From: Microtetraspora sp. NBRC 16547
GTDB taxonomy: Bacteria > Actinomycetota > Actinomycetes > Streptosporangiales > Streptosporangiaceae
Length of the DNA stretch: 64,000 nt
NCBI RefSeq assembly: GCF_030268965.1
Contig: NZ_BSSE01000020.1
Span: 1 to 64,000 of the forward strand
Reading direction: 5' to 3'
Made by a program: the position numbers and the translations under genes. Of this stretch, positions 24,114 to 33,675 are shown one piece after another. The stretch's first letter is position 1. The number at the start of each line of letters is the position of its first letter. The notes under the pieces are model-generated. The model was not told the origin of the DNA. It did no database searches and saw only the letters and a list, made by a program, of their open reading frames with translations.

Positions 24114-25952
24114 ATGCCAGCCCTCAGGTCGCGTACGGTCACACACGGCAGAAACATGGTCGGTGCCCGGGCCCTGCTCCGGGCGACCGGCGTAGCCGGG
24201 AGTGACTTCGGGAAGCCCATCGTGGCGGTGGCCAACAGCTTCACCCAGTTCGTTCCGGGTCACGTCCACCTCCGCGAGGTCGGCGACGTCGTCGCCGCCG
24301 CGGTGCGTGAGGCCGGGGCCATCCCGCGCGAATTCAACACGATCGCGGTCGACGACGGCATCGCGATGGGCCACGGCGGCATGCTCTACTCCCTGCCCTC
24401 GCGCGAGCTCATCGCCGACGCGGTCGAGTACATGGTCAACGCCCACTGCGCGGACGCGCTGATCTGCGTCTCCAACTGCGACAAGATCACCCCGGGCATG
24501 CTGCTGGCCGCCTTCCGGCTCAACATCCCGACGGTGTTCGTCTCCGGCGGCCCCATGGAGGCGGGCAAGACGCCCGGCCGCAAGCTCGACCTCATCGACC
24601 CGATGATCGCCGCAGCCGACGACAGCGTGAGCGACCAGGCCCTCCTGGAGATGGAGGAGAACGCCTGCCCGACCTGCGGTTCCTGCAGCGGCATGTTCAC
24701 CGCCAACTCGATGAACTGCCTCACCGAGGCGATCGGCCTGGCCCTGCCCGGCAACGGCACGACCCTGGCCACGCACAAGGCGCGCAAGGCCCTGTTCGAG
24801 CAGGCCGGCCGCACGGTCGTCGAGATCGCCCGGCGTTACTACGAGCTGGACGACGAGTCGGTGCTGCCGCGGAGCATCGCCACCCGCGAGGCGTTCGAGA
24901 ACGCCATGGCGCTCGACGTCGCCATGGGCGGCTCCACCAACACGATCCTCCACCTGCTCGCCGCCGCGCGCGAGGCCGGCGTCGACTTCGGCCTCAAGGA
25001 GATCAACGAGCTCTCCCTGCGGGTGCCCTGCCTGTGCAAGGTCGCTCCCGCGACGGCCAAGTACCACGTCGAGGACGTGCACCGCGCCGGCGGCATCCCC
25101 GGCATCCTGGGCGAGCTCGACCGGGCCGGGCTGCTGCACCGCGACGTGCCCAGCGTCCACGCCTCCTCGCTCGGCGAGTACCTCTCCGCCTGGGACCCCA
25201 AGTCGCCGGAAGTCCGCGACGAGGCGATCGAGCTCTGGCACGCCGCACCGGGCAACGTCCGCACGGTCAAGGCGTACTCGCAGGACGCCCGGTGGGACTC
25301 GCTCGACCTCGACCGGTCGGAGGGCTGCATCCGCGACGCCGAGCACGCCTACACCAAGGACGGCGGCCTGGCCGTGCTGTACGGCAACATCGCCCCCGAC
25401 GGCTGCATCGTGAAGACGGCGGGCGTGGACGAGTCGATCTGGAAGTTCTCCGGCCCCGCCGTGGTGTTCGAGTCGCAGGAGGAGGCAGTCGACGGCATCC
25501 TCTCCGGCAAGGTCACGGCCGGTGACGTGGTCGTCATCCGGTACGAAGGCCCCAAGGGCGGTCCGGGCATGCAGGAGATGCTTTACCCCACGAGCTTCCT
25601 CAAGGGCAAGGGCCTCGGCAAGGCGTGCGCGCTGGTCACCGACGGGCGCTTCTCCGGCGGCACGTCCGGCCTGTCGATCGGCCACGCCTCCCCCGAGGCG
25701 GCCGAGGGCGGCATCATCGCCCTGGTCGAGAACGGCGACCTCGTCGAGATCGACATTCCCGGCCGGTCCATCGAGCTGAAGGTGGCCGAGGCCGACCTCG
25801 CGGCCCGCCGCGAGAAGCTGCTCGCCGAGCTCGGCGGTTACCGTCCGCGCGACCGCAACCGGCCGGTGTCGGCGGCGCTCCAGGCGTACGCGGCCCTGAC
25901 CACCTCCGCCTCGACGGGGGCCTCCAGGGACATCTCGCAGCTCTCGCGTTAG
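24114..25952 (+). CDS. ilvD: Dihydroxy-acid dehydratase
   Basis: 612 residues; dehydrates 2,3-dihydroxy-3-methyl acids in valine, isoleucine and pantothenate synthesis using an iron-sulphur cluster. Cluster Cys residues are seen in [12 protein letters not shown] and in [18 protein letters not shown] (about residues 185-203). Other conserved blocks are [30 protein letters not shown] and [22 protein letters not shown] start at 24114 with GGGAG 9 bases upstream. The gene stands alone; ilvB/N/C are not adjacent. A very strong terminator follows 17 bp after the stop. Confidence 0.97.
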   Translation: MPALRSRTVTHGRNMVGARALLRATGVAGSDFGKPIVAVANSFTQFVPGHVHLREVGDVVAAAVREAGAIPREFNTIAVDDGIAMGHGGMLYSLPSRELIADAVEYMVNAHCADALICVSNCDKITPGMLLAAFRLNIPTVFVSGGPMEAGKTPGRKLDLIDPMIAAADDSVSDQALLEMEENACPTCGSCSGMFTANSMNCLTEAIGLALPGNGTTLATHKARKALFEQAGRTVVEIARRYYELDDESVLPRSIATREAFENAMALDVAMGGSTNTILHLLAAAREAGVDFGLKEINELSLRVPCLCKVAPATAKYHVEDVHRAGGIPGILGELDRAGLLHRDVPSVHASSLGEYLSAWDPKSPEVRDEAIELWHAAPGNVRTVKAYSQDARWDSLDLDRSEGCIRDAEHAYTKDGGLAVLYGNIAPDGCIVKTAGVDESIWKFSGPAVVFESQEEAVDGILSGKVTAGDVVVIRYEGPKGGPGMQEMLYPTSFLKGKGLGKACALVTDGRFSGGTSGLSIGHASPEAAEGGIIALVENGDLVEIDIPGRSIELKVAEADLAARREKLLAELGGYRPRDRNRPVSAALQAYAALTTSASTGASRDISQLSR

Positions 25953-25969
25953 TCGGTCTTCCGTCATAC

Positions 25970-26003
25970 GGAGGGGATCGGGGCGGCCGCCCCGGTCCCC
26001 TCC
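25970..26003 (+). terminator. Terminator of ilvD
   Basis: 15-bp stem (25970-25984 with 25989-26003, one G-U wobble) and a 4-base GGCC loop, 17 bp after the stop codon. No U tract follows. Confidence 0.85.
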
Positions 26004-26109
26004 GGCCGTTTCAGGGCGCTTCGGGGACGGGCTCGCTGAGAGGGGACAATCACCTCTCCGCCGACCACGCGTTCGAAAAAATGTCAGTCGGGGGAGGTAA
26101 AATTATGGT

Positions 26110-26586
26110 ATGGCCAACGTCATTAGGAACACCCTGACGACCGCTGAGCTCGCCGCACTGGCCCTGTCCCTGGCCCACCTCGGGACCGGCCCGCAGTCCG
26201 TCACCGCCCGCCGCGGGCTGCGCCACGCCTTCCAGCACCTCGACCTGAACGACGACGTCACCGCCACCACCCTGACCACGCTGACCACGCCGCTCCCCAC
26301 CGACGTCGCCCGGCGCGCCAGGGTGATCGCCAACGCGATCACCGCCCGGCTGGTGCTCCAGATCCAGTACCGCGACGCCACCGGCCGGATGACCACCCGG
26401 AACGTCGAGCCGGTCACCTTCATGGCCCACCGCGACCACTGGTACCTCGTGGGCTGGTGCCGGACGCGGAGCGGGATCCGGGCGTTCCGGCTCGACCGCG
26501 TCGCCGCGGTGGAGCCCACCGACCTGCCGGCCCGCCCGCACCTTCCCGAGCGCTATCTGCCGTTCCAGCGCCGCAAGGCGGCGTAG
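26110..26586 (+). CDS. WYL-domain protein without the DNA-binding half
   Basis: 158 residues. The C-terminal part is a WYL ligand-sensing domain (about 75-150: VLQIQYRDATGRMTTRNVEP, HWYLVGWCRTRSGIRAFRLDRV). Standard WYL regulators have about 320 residues with an N-terminal winged helix; here the first 70 residues show no clear helix-turn-helix. TAAAAT at 26098-26103 lies 6 bases before the ATG, so the mRNA may be leaderless; the GGGGAGG at 26091-26097 is better spaced for an overlapping ATG at 26105 that encodes only MVWPTSLGTP. It may act as a partner of another regulator. Confidence 0.8.
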   Translation: MANVIRNTLTTAELAALALSLAHLGTGPQSVTARRGLRHAFQHLDLNDDVTATTLTTLTTPLPTDVARRARVIANAITARLVLQIQYRDATGRMTTRNVEPVTFMAHRDHWYLVGWCRTRSGIRAFRLDRVAAVEPTDLPARPHLPERYLPFQRRKAA

Positions 26587-26628
26587 CGCCCCTCGCCGCT
26601 CTACCCCGCCGGTCAGCCGCCGCGCCGG

Positions 26629-26838
26629 TCAGCCGCAGCAACCGCCGCCGCAGCACCCGCCGCCGCCACCGCTGGGACGCGGGGCGGCGGCGCCGCCCGT
26701 GACGGCCACGGTGGAGAGCAGCTTCACCGTGTCGTCGTGTCCGGAGGGGCAGGTGGCCGGCGCGTTGGCCTCGGCCATGGACCGGTTCAGCTCGAAGGTC
26801 GATCCGCAGGAGCGGCAGCGGTAGTCATAACGAGGCAT
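26629..26838 (-). CDS. FmdB-family zinc ribbon protein
   Basis: 69 residues: MPRYDYRCRSCGSTFELN with the first CxxC, then ATCPSGH, and a flexible C-terminal tail rich in Gly and Cys (GGGGGCCGGGCCG). The family is small putative regulators with a rubredoxin-like zinc ribbon; the second half here reads C-P-S-G-H in place of CxxC, so His may be the fourth ligand. It is convergent with the WYL gene, ending 42 bp from it. Confidence 0.9.
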   Translation of the reverse strand: MPRYDYRCRSCGSTFELNRSMAEANAPATCPSGHDDTVKLLSTVAVTGGAAAPRPSGGGGGCCGGGCCG

Positions 26839-26890
26839 GTCCGTAGCGTACGGCCTCGATCAGGCGGCGGCGTCGCGCCGGGTCGGGTCG

Positions 26891-26951
26891 GCGCACAGAC
26901 CGAGCGCACAGACCGAGCGCACAGACCGAGCGCACAGACCGAGCGCACAGA
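26891..26951 (+). repeat. 13-bp tandem repeat, 4.7 copies
   Basis: The unit GCGCACAGACCGA is repeated perfectly four times (26891-26942) and then partially to 26951. It lies in the 126-bp space between the FmdB gene and the stop of the GNAT gene. Perfect identity suggests recent slippage expansion, so copy number may vary between strains. Confidence 0.9.
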
Positions 26952-26964
26952 CAGACCGGGGCCG

Positions 26965-27792
26965 TCAGTGGAAGCGGATGGCGACGTAGTCGGCCACGGG
27001 CTCGAAGCCCAGCGCCTGGTAGACGGAGTTGGAGCGCGCATTGGCCAGATCGGTGAACAGCAGCACCTCGGTGGCTCCCTCGTCCAGCGCCTTGCGGGTG
27101 ACGGCGTGCGTCACGGCCGAGCCGTACCCGCTGCGGCGGAACGCGGGCGGCGTGTAGACCGGCCCCACCCGTGACATGCCGGCGATGGGCACCGAGACTC
27201 CGGCGAGTGCGACGGGACGGCCGCCGTCCTCCCACCACACGAGCTCGTTCCTGTTGATCCTGGCCGAGACCACGGGCGTCGGATCGGTGGCCACGTCCAC
27301 ATCCGCCTCTACCTGGTACTCCCGGAGCCACTGGACGGCCAGCGGCGCGTCCCCGGCGACGGCCGTACGGGCCGAGCCGGGGACGGTGGGCGGGACCAGG
27401 GAGCCGAGCCGGTAGAGGCGTTCGGAACTGCGGTCCCGCTCCGGTTCCCACCAGGCGCGGGCGAACGCCTCCGCCTGCTCGACGGGGCCCCTGACACCCG
27501 GCAGCGACCTGTCGAGGGCGATCAGCTCACTCACCAGAGAGGGCATGGCGTGCAGGGGAACGACGCCGAGCAGCAGAGGATAGGGGGCGGTGTGGATCAT
27601 CGCCCCCACCACTGAACCACCCTCGGTGAACCACCCCATGAGGGGATCCTCAGAGAACTGGCCACTCCGTACGCTCCGGAGCACGGTCAGCACGGCGGTG
27701 TTGCGCACCGGATCGCGCAGCAGCCAGGCCTCGGCCGCCTCCGCGTACACCTCCGCGTCGGCGCTGAACGTCCACGTCGGGTCGTCGGTCAT
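26965..27792 (-). CDS. GNAT-family N-acetyltransferase
   Basis: 275 residues. The C-terminal half is a GNAT domain with the acetyl-CoA loop VYTPPAFRRSGYGSAVTHAV (about 208-227) and the closing TDLANARSNSVYQALGFEPV segment. The N-terminal half (about 1-140) is a degenerate GNAT-like domain with WEPERDRSSERLYRLGSL. Substrate unknown. It follows the HNH endonuclease gene by 12 bp on the same strand, so the two form one transcription unit. The 13-bp tandem repeat begins 14 bp after its stop. Confidence 0.88.
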   Translation of the reverse strand: MTDDPTWTFSADAEVYAEAAEAWLLRDPVRNTAVLTVLRSVRSGQFSEDPLMGWFTEGGSVVGAMIHTAPYPLLLGVVPLHAMPSLVSELIALDRSLPGVRGPVEQAEAFARAWWEPERDRSSERLYRLGSLVPPTVPGSARTAVAGDAPLAVQWLREYQVEADVDVATDPTPVVSARINRNELVWWEDGGRPVALAGVSVPIAGMSRVGPVYTPPAFRRSGYGSAVTHAVTRKALDEGATEVLLFTDLANARSNSVYQALGFEPVADYVAIRFH

Positions 27793-27804
27793 CCGGATCC
27801 GGTG

Positions 27805-28314
27805 TCAGGCGGCGGATTCGGCGAGGTACGGCGCCCACTGCGGATCACCGTCGAACTGCGCTCCGATGAGCCGCCAGTGGGCGTCCCGTGGCACCACCGG
27901 GGCGACGCGGAGCGTCCACCCCAGGTCCTCCAGCAACCTGTCCGCCTTGCGATGGTTGCACGGCATGCAGGAGGCGACGCAGTTCTCCCACGTGTGGGGA
28001 CCTCCCTTGGAACGCGGGATGACGTGGTCGATGGTCTCCGCCCGCTGACCGCAGTACGCGCACCGGAAGTCGTCCCGCCGCATGAGCGCGGCCCGGGTGA
28101 GCGGGATGCGCGACCGGTAGGGGATGCGGACATAGCACCTCAGCCGGATCACGGACGGCACGTCGAGCGTGCGGGTAGCCGAGCGGAGCACGGCGCCCCG
28201 GCCGTCCCGGTGCACGACCTCCGCCTTGTCCCGCAGGATCAGGATGACCGCCCGGTGCAGGGACAGCGTGGTGAGCGGCTCGTAGGTGGCGTTGAGAAGG
28301 AGTACTTGGCGCAT
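27805..28314 (-). CDS. HNH endonuclease
   Basis: 169 residues. The nuclease core is C-terminal: CAYCGQRAETIDHVIPRSKG, then TWENCVASCMPCNHRKADR, containing the H-N-H catalytic residues (DHV, WEN, NHR) and two CxxC zinc pairs. The N-terminal VLLLNATYEPLTTLSLHRAV is typical of the widespread actinobacterial housekeeping form of unknown target. ATG start with GGAGG 7 bases upstream. It is first in a two-gene unit with the GNAT gene. Its upstream region holds three dyads (see the intergenic entry). Confidence 0.92.
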   Translation of the reverse strand: MRQVLLLNATYEPLTTLSLHRAVILILRDKAEVVHRDGRGAVLRSATRTLDVPSVIRLRCYVRIPYRSRIPLTRAALMRRDDFRCAYCGQRAETIDHVIPRSKGGPHTWENCVASCMPCNHRKADRLLEDLGWTLRVAPVVPRDAHWRLIGAQFDGDPQWAPYLAESAA

Positions 28315-28627
28315 CAGCCGACCTCCGCCGCCATCTCGTGAGCTTGGACGAGATGGCGCGCTCGCACAGCTGTGCGCCCTGGTTGTGGTCCCGTCGGTTG
28401 GGACCCGGGTGCTTCCGTCACAGCGACCTCCGCCGGACGGTCCAGCGGATGGTCACCACGGCACCGCCCTCCACCAGTGTGGCCTTTGCTGCGACCCATC
28501 CGCCACCCCATAAAGCGCGAGCGAGGTTCACGATTGGGACGCCTGTGCTGTTTATCCCCTTTCGAGGCTCTTTTTACTCCCCGTCGGCGGCACGTTCCTG
28601 TCGGTGATCTGCTTTAAAGTGCGAGAC
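28315..28627. other. Intergenic region with three successive dyads
   Basis: 313 bp between the divergent HNH and prolyl oligopeptidase genes. It contains a 10-bp stem (28330-28339 with 28348-28357), a perfect 14-bp palindrome CGCACAGCTGTGCG (28363-28376) and a 6-bp stem GGTCCC/GGGACC (28387-28405). The first begins 16 bp upstream of the HNH start codon. The right part (28500-28627) is AT-richer and probably carries the oligopeptidase promoter. No further gene is seen. Confidence 0.6.
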
Positions 28628-30685
28628 ATGACCCGACTGCCGTACCCACCCGCACAGCGCGCCGACATCGTCGATGACCTGCACGGAACCGCCGTCCCCG
28701 ACCCCTACCGCTGGCTGGAGGACGTGGACGACCCGGCCACGAAGGAGTGGCTGGACGCGCAGGACGTCCTCTTCAAGAGCACGGAGCTTCCGGGCCGCGA
28801 GCGCTTCCGGGAGCGCGTCGCCGCGCTGCTGAAGTCCGGGTCCGTCGGGCCGCCCGCCTGGCGCGGCGAACGGCAGTTCTTCATGCGCCGCACGCCGGAG
28901 CAGGAGCACGCCGTCCTCTACGTCGCGGACGACCAGGGCGAGCGGGCGCTGCTCGATCCGATGGCGCTCGACGCGTCGGGGCTGACCACGCTGGACTCCT
29001 ACCAGCCGGACAAGGAGGGCCTCCGTCTCGCCTACCAGATCTCGGTCGGGGGCGACGAGGAGTCGCGCCTCCACGTGATGGACGTCGCGACCGGCGCACT
29101 CATCGAGGGCCCGATCGACCGGTGCCGCTACTCCCCCATTGCGTGGCTGCCCGGCGGCGAGGCGTTCTACTACGTGCGCAAGCTCCCGCCGTCCGAGGTT
29201 CCGGAGGGTGAGGAGCAGTTCCACCGGCGCGTCTATCTGCACCGCGTGGGCACTCCGGCGGACGACGACGTGCTGATCTTCGGCGAGGGGCTGGAGAAGA
29301 CGAACTACTACGGCGTCTCGGTCTCCCGTGACGGCCGCTGGCTGACGATCTCCGCCTCCCAGGGGACGGCCCCGCGCAACGACCTGTGGTTGGCGGACCT
29401 GACCGCCTCGCCGTGCGACGCGCCCGAGCTGGTCACCGTCCAGGAGGGCGTCGACGCCCAGACGGGTCTGCACTTCGGCCGCGACGGCCGGCTGTACGTC
29501 TTCACCGACCGTGACGCGCCGCGTTCCCGGGTCTGCGTGACCTCCCCCGAGACCCCGACGTACGAGCACTGGCGGGACCTCATCCCCGAGGACGCCGAGG
29601 CCGTTCTCACCGACTTCGCCATCCTCGACGACCTGGACGAGCCGGTCATGCTCGTCGGCTGGACCCGGCACGCCATCTCCGAGATCTCCATCCACTCGCT
29701 GGAGACGGGCGTGCGGATCGGCGAGGTGCCGACCCCGGGTCTCGGCTCCATCGGCGGCATCACCGAGCGCCCCGAGGGCGGCCATGAGGCGTGGTTCTCC
29801 TACACGGACAACACCACGCCGCCGAGCATCCGCCGCTTCGACGCGCGCACGGGCGAGACGACGCTCTGGGCGGCCTCGCCGGGGGCGGTGGAGGTGCCCT
29901 CGGTCAACACCGAGCAGGTGGTCTACCGCTCCAAGGACGGCACCGAGGTCCACATGCTGGTGATCTCCCGTGACGGCTCGGGCCCCCGGCCCACCATCCT
30001 GTACGGCTACGGCGGCTTCGGGATCCCCATGACCCCGGGCTACTCCGCGTCGATCCTGGCCTGGGTCGAGGCCGGCGGGGTCTACGCCATCGCCCAGTTG
30101 CGCGGCGGCGGCGAGCAGGGCGAGCAGTGGCACCGTGACGGCATGCTCGGCAACAAGCAGAACGTCTTCGACGACCTGCACGCCGCGGCCGAGCACCTGA
30201 TCGCCACGGGCGTGACGACGTCCGACCGGCTCGGGATCTCCGGCGGCTCCAATGGCGGGCTCCTCGTCGGGGCGGCGCTCACCCAGCGGCCCGAGCTCTA
30301 CGCCGCCGTCGTCTGCTCCGCACCGCTGCTGGACATGATCCGCTACGAGAAGTTCGGGCTCGGCGCCACCTGGAACGTCGAGTACGGCTCAGCCGATGTC
30401 CCCGAGGAGTTCGGCTGGCTCTGGGGTTACTCGCCGTATCACCACGTCCGCGAGGGCGTCTCCTACCCCGCGACGCTGTTCACGGTCTTCGGCTCCGACA
30501 CCCGGGTCCACCCGCTGCACGCCTGGAAGATGGCGGCGGCCCTGCAGCACGCCCAGGCCGCAGGCCGCCCGATCCTGCTGCGCAACGAGAGCGAGGTCGG
30601 GCACGGCGCGCGGGCGGTGAGCCGGACCGTCGATCTCGCGGCGGAGCAGCTCGCCTTCCTGGCTCAGCACACCGGGCTCTCCTGA
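28628..30685 (+). CDS. Prolyl oligopeptidase (S9A)
   Basis: 685 residues; cytosolic serine peptidase cutting after proline in short peptides. An N-terminal seven-bladed propeller is followed by the alpha/beta-hydrolase domain. The catalytic triad is visible: Ser in [14 protein letters not shown], Asp in [14 protein letters not shown], and His in [10 protein letters not shown]. The opening [19 protein letters not shown] and DPYRWLED are typical. ATG 28628 is chosen because the preceding eight codons (MICFKVRD) are not part of the family. Confidence 0.95.
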   Translation: MTRLPYPPAQRADIVDDLHGTAVPDPYRWLEDVDDPATKEWLDAQDVLFKSTELPGRERFRERVAALLKSGSVGPPAWRGERQFFMRRTPEQEHAVLYVADDQGERALLDPMALDASGLTTLDSYQPDKEGLRLAYQISVGGDEESRLHVMDVATGALIEGPIDRCRYSPIAWLPGGEAFYYVRKLPPSEVPEGEEQFHRRVYLHRVGTPADDDVLIFGEGLEKTNYYGVSVSRDGRWLTISASQGTAPRNDLWLADLTASPCDAPELVTVQEGVDAQTGLHFGRDGRLYVFTDRDAPRSRVCVTSPETPTYEHWRDLIPEDAEAVLTDFAILDDLDEPVMLVGWTRHAISEISIHSLETGVRIGEVPTPGLGSIGGITERPEGGHEAWFSYTDNTTPPSIRRFDARTGETTLWAASPGAVEVPSVNTEQVVYRSKDGTEVHMLVISRDGSGPRPTILYGYGGFGIPMTPGYSASILAWVEAGGVYAIAQLRGGGEQGEQWHRDGMLGNKQNVFDDLHAAAEHLIATGVTTSDRLGISGGSNGGLLVGAALTQRPELYAAVVCSAPLLDMIRYEKFGLGATWNVEYGSADVPEEFGWLWGYSPYHHVREGVSYPATLFTVFGSDTRVHPLHAWKMAAALQHAQAAGRPILLRNESEVGHGARAVSRTVDLAAEQLAFLAQHTGLS

Positions 30686-30696
30686 CCGGCAGGTAT

Positions 30697-30720
30697 GGCC
30701 GGGCCTGACCGAGCCCGGCC
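30697..30720. terminator. Shared hairpin terminator between convergent genes
   Basis: GGCCGGGC (30697-30704), 8-base loop, GCCCGGCC (30713-30720), 12 bp after the oligopeptidase stop and 54 bp from the purU stop. The symmetric stem could serve both directions. Confidence 0.65.
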
Positions 30721-30774
30721 GTACCCCACGCCCCCGTGCCGACGGGGCGCGGACGTAGCGGTCGGGCCGGCCCC

Positions 30775-31623
30775 CTATCGGGGGAAGATGATGGTCTTGT
30801 GGCCGTCGAGCAGCACCCGATGCTCGGCGTGCCACCGGACCGCCCGGGCCAGCGCCTGGCGTTCGACATCCCGGCCGATCGCGGCGAGGTCCTCGGGCGA
30901 GTGGGTGTGGTTGACCCGCGCGACCTCCTGCTCGATGATCGGCCCCTCGTCCAGGTCACTCGTCACGTAGTGCGCGGTCGCGCCGATCAGCTTGACCCCG
31001 CGCGTGTAGGCCTGGTGGTACGGCTTGGCGCCCTTGAAAGACGGCAGGAACGAGTGGTGGATGTTGATCACCCGCCCGGCCAGCTTGGCGCACAGGTCTT
31101 CCGAGAGCACCTGCATGTACCGCGCGAGCACCACCAGATCGGCCTCGTAGTGCGCGACCAGGGTGAGGATCTCCGCCTCCTGCTGCCCCTTGGTCTCCGG
31201 CGTGACCGGCAGGTGGTGATAGTCGATCCCGTACGACTGGGTGAGCGGCCGCAGGTCGGGGTGGTTGGACGCCACAGCGACGATCTCGATGTCCAGCAGC
31301 CCGGAGCGCGTCCGGTAGAGCAGGTCGTTGAGGCAGTGGTCGAACTTGCTGACCAGCACCAGCACCCGCGGCTTGACCGCCTGGTCGAAGAGCTGGAGGT
31401 CCATGCCGAACTCCGGGGCCAGCTCGGCGAAGGCCGTACGCAGGTCGTCGAGCGGGAGACCACCGGTGAACTGGACGCGCATGAAGAAGCGTTTGGCGAC
31501 GGGATCGCCGAACTGCTGGCTCTCCGTGATGTTGCAACCATGCCGGGCCAGCAGTCCCGAGACGGCGGCGACCACGCCGGGACGGTCCGGGCAGGAGAGG
31601 GTCAGCACATAGTCAGCAGTCAT
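30775..31623 (-). CDS. purU: Formyltetrahydrofolate deformylase
   Basis: 282 residues; hydrolyses 10-formyltetrahydrofolate to formate and tetrahydrofolate, balancing one-carbon units. An ACT domain is N-terminal (YVLTLSCPDRPGVVAAVSGLL, about 4-80), followed by a formyltransferase-like catalytic domain with NIHHSFLPSFKGAKPYHQAY (Asn and His of the catalytic triad) and TSDLDEGPII (Asp). ATG start with AAGGAT upstream. It is followed on the same strand by nothing; the TPR gene lies 69 bp upstream. Confidence 0.96.
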   Translation of the reverse strand: MTADYVLTLSCPDRPGVVAAVSGLLARHGCNITESQQFGDPVAKRFFMRVQFTGGLPLDDLRTAFAELAPEFGMDLQLFDQAVKPRVLVLVSKFDHCLNDLLYRTRSGLLDIEIVAVASNHPDLRPLTQSYGIDYHHLPVTPETKGQQEAEILTLVAHYEADLVVLARYMQVLSEDLCAKLAGRVINIHHSFLPSFKGAKPYHQAYTRGVKLIGATAHYVTSDLDEGPIIEQEVARVNHTHSPEDLAAIGRDVERQALARAVRWHAEHRVLLDGHKTIIFPR

Positions 31624-31692
31624 GCCTTGATCCTTGGGTCCTTTGGCGCTCTCGCCTCAAACTGAGGATGATACCGCCCCTCCGTCGAGGAC

Positions 31693-33675
31693 TCAGTTGT
31701 CCACGTCGATGGTGGGGTCAAGTCGTCGCGCCTGTTCCAGATCGGCCTCCGCCTCGGCGAATCGACCCAGGTCACGCAGGGCGATGGCCCGGTTCGCGTA
31801 CAGCGCGGCGTCCTCTCCCAGCTCGATGGCCCGCGTCAGGTCCGCCACGGCGCCGTCGAGGTCGCCGGTCCCGTAGCGCAGGATCGCCCGGTTCGCCCAG
31901 GCGCCGGCGAGGGCCGGATCCCTCGCGAGCGCCGCGTCGAACGCGGCGCGCGCCTCGGCGTGCCGCCCGGCCGCGGTCTCCAACTGGCCGAGCACGCCGT
32001 GCAGGTGCGGGTTGCCGGGATCGAGCTCCAGGCCCGCGTCGACGTCTCGCCGGGCCGCCTCGTGCTCGTCGAGCATCTCCAGGACGCCCGCGCGGTTCAC
32101 GTAGGCGTCCAGGAAGGCCGGGTCCAGCTCCAGTACGTGGTCCAGGTCCGCCAGGGCGAGTTCCCTGTCGCCGGTGGCCAGGCGCAACTCGGCCCGGTTG
32201 TAGTACGCCTCCGGAAGGGGCGACCCGAGCCTGATCGCGGTCTCGTAGTCGGTGAGCGCGTCGTCCGGCCGACCCATGGCCAGGAGCAGGTTGCCGCGGT
32301 CGAGGTAGTTGTCGGGGAAGCCGGGGTCGATGGCGATGGCCCGGTCGAAGTCCCGCAGGGCGTCCGCGTTCCGGCCGGATCGCGCCAGGAGTTGCGCCCG
32401 GTTGCCGAACAGCACCATCCGGTGCAGGGGATGCGCGTCCGGAGGGAGATCCCGGTCGGCCAGCTCGATCGCCGACTCGACCAGGCGCAACGCCTCCTCG
32501 ACCCTGCCCTGCCGCAGCTCGATCAACGCGCGGCCGTTCCGGTCGAAGCCGAGCTTGAAGGCACGCTCCCGGTGATCGGGCAGCAGCGTGGACACGGCGA
32601 TCGCCTCGTTGATCCACCCCATGGCCCTGCCCAGGTCCCGTCGCGCGGGGTCGGGGTCACGCGCGTCCAGCATGGCCGTGCCGTACGCGGCCGCGGCGTG
32701 GACGGCGGGATCCACGCTGCCGCGCCGCGCGGACTCGTAGAGCTCGAACGCCTCGCCGCGGCGGCCGATCCCGGCCAGCGCGGTGGCCGTCCGGTGGATG
32801 AACCGCCACCAGAGATCCGATCCCGGCTCGGCCAGGCGGAGCCCGCGCAGGCCGAGCTCGGCCACAGCGTGCAGGAACCCCTCGCCGACACAGTGGTCCA
32901 CCGCCGCCCACAACGCGGACAGCGCGGCGGCCTGATCGCCGCCCCGCTCCCGGTGATACGGCACCGCGCCCAGCAGGTGGTCGCCGGAGAGTTCGTCGGC
33001 CCTCCGGTCGTGTGCCCGGGCCCGCTCACCGGGCGGCAGCGCCAGATAGGCGGCATACGCCTCCGGATCATCCGTGGTGCCGTCGGAGGCGATGTAGTCG
33101 TCGATCGGCCCCTCCGCCGGAGACGCCGTGCCGAGGATGAAGCTCTCGCCACTCCACTCGCCGGGCGGCCCGGGCGCGGCGAGCGCCACGGTGAGACCGG
33201 GGACCCTGCGCATGAGGACGGCCAGCAGCTCGTGGTCGGTGGGGTCGGCCTCGTGCACGTTGTCGACGCGCAGCGCACGCCGCCCGTCCAGGCAGTCCCG
33301 GACGAACTCGGCGATGCCGTTGGCGACGCGCAGCGTCCGCCGAGGGGCGGGCACCAGGATGCGCTCGTCCTCGTGAAGGGAGGCCCAAAGGGGCTCCCCG
33401 CAGGCCGGAACGAGCCGCCGGAGATCGGGGGCGGCGGCCCGGATCTCGATGCCGTGCGCGGCGACGAGATCCGGAGAACGCTCCAGCGCGGCCGGGACGA
33501 GCGCGCGCAGCAGCATGCCACCGATGGTGTAGGGACCGCGCAGCCGTCGATGCCCGTTGATCAGGGGCGCCACAGGAGGTGGTAGCTCCAGGGCGTGGAG
33601 GGCGGCCAGGCGATCACGGGAAAGTCTCCCCCGGACCCAGATATGGCGAGAATTCCGCCGAGGGCTCCCCGTCAC
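31693..33675 (-). CDS. Large TPR protein with a conserved N-terminal domain, coupled to a peptide gene
   Basis: 660 residues. Residues 1-190 form a domain with HIWVRGRLSRDRLAALHALE, HRRLRGPYTIGGMLLRALVP and RTLRVANGIAEFVRDCL, similar to an uncharacterised actinomycete family; residues 119-150 (RRALRVDNVHEADPTDHELL) recall the Walker B area of STAND ATPases but no P-loop is present. From about 330 to 660 there are at least eight tetratricopeptide repeats (for example PEAYYNRAELRLATGDRELA and PDNYLDRGNLLLAMGRPDDA), a scaffold for binding peptides or proteins. The GTG start at 33675 overlaps the stop codon of the 24-residue peptide gene (GTGA), with AAAGG directly before it. Function unknown; peptide binding is the natural hypothesis. 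Confidence 0.8.
   Translation of the reverse strand: MTGSPRRNSRHIWVRGRLSRDRLAALHALELPPPVAPLINGHRRLRGPYTIGGMLLRALVPAALERSPDLVAAHGIEIRAAAPDLRRLVPACGEPLWASLHEDERILVPAPRRTLRVANGIAEFVRDCLDGRRALRVDNVHEADPTDHELLAVLMRRVPGLTVALAAPGPPGEWSGESFILGTASPAEGPIDDYIASDGTTDDPEAYAAYLALPPGERARAHDRRADELSGDHLLGAVPYHRERGGDQAAALSALWAAVDHCVGEGFLHAVAELGLRGLRLAEPGSDLWWRFIHRTATALAGIGRRGEAFELYESARRGSVDPAVHAAAAYGTAMLDARDPDPARRDLGRAMGWINEAIAVSTLLPDHRERAFKLGFDRNGRALIELRQGRVEEALRLVESAIELADRDLPPDAHPLHRMVLFGNRAQLLARSGRNADALRDFDRAIAIDPGFPDNYLDRGNLLLAMGRPDDALTDYETAIRLGSPLPEAYYNRAELRLATGDRELALADLDHVLELDPAFLDAYVNRAGVLEMLDEHEAARRDVDAGLELDPGNPHLHGVLGQLETAAGRHAEARAAFDAALARDPALAGAWANRAILRYGTGDLDGAVADLTRAIELGEDAALYANRAIALRDLGRFAEAEADLEQARRLDPTIDVDN

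Noticed and set aside
26891-26951. CRISPR-like array
   Set aside because: Units are 13 bp and directly adjacent without spacers; no cas genes occur in the window.
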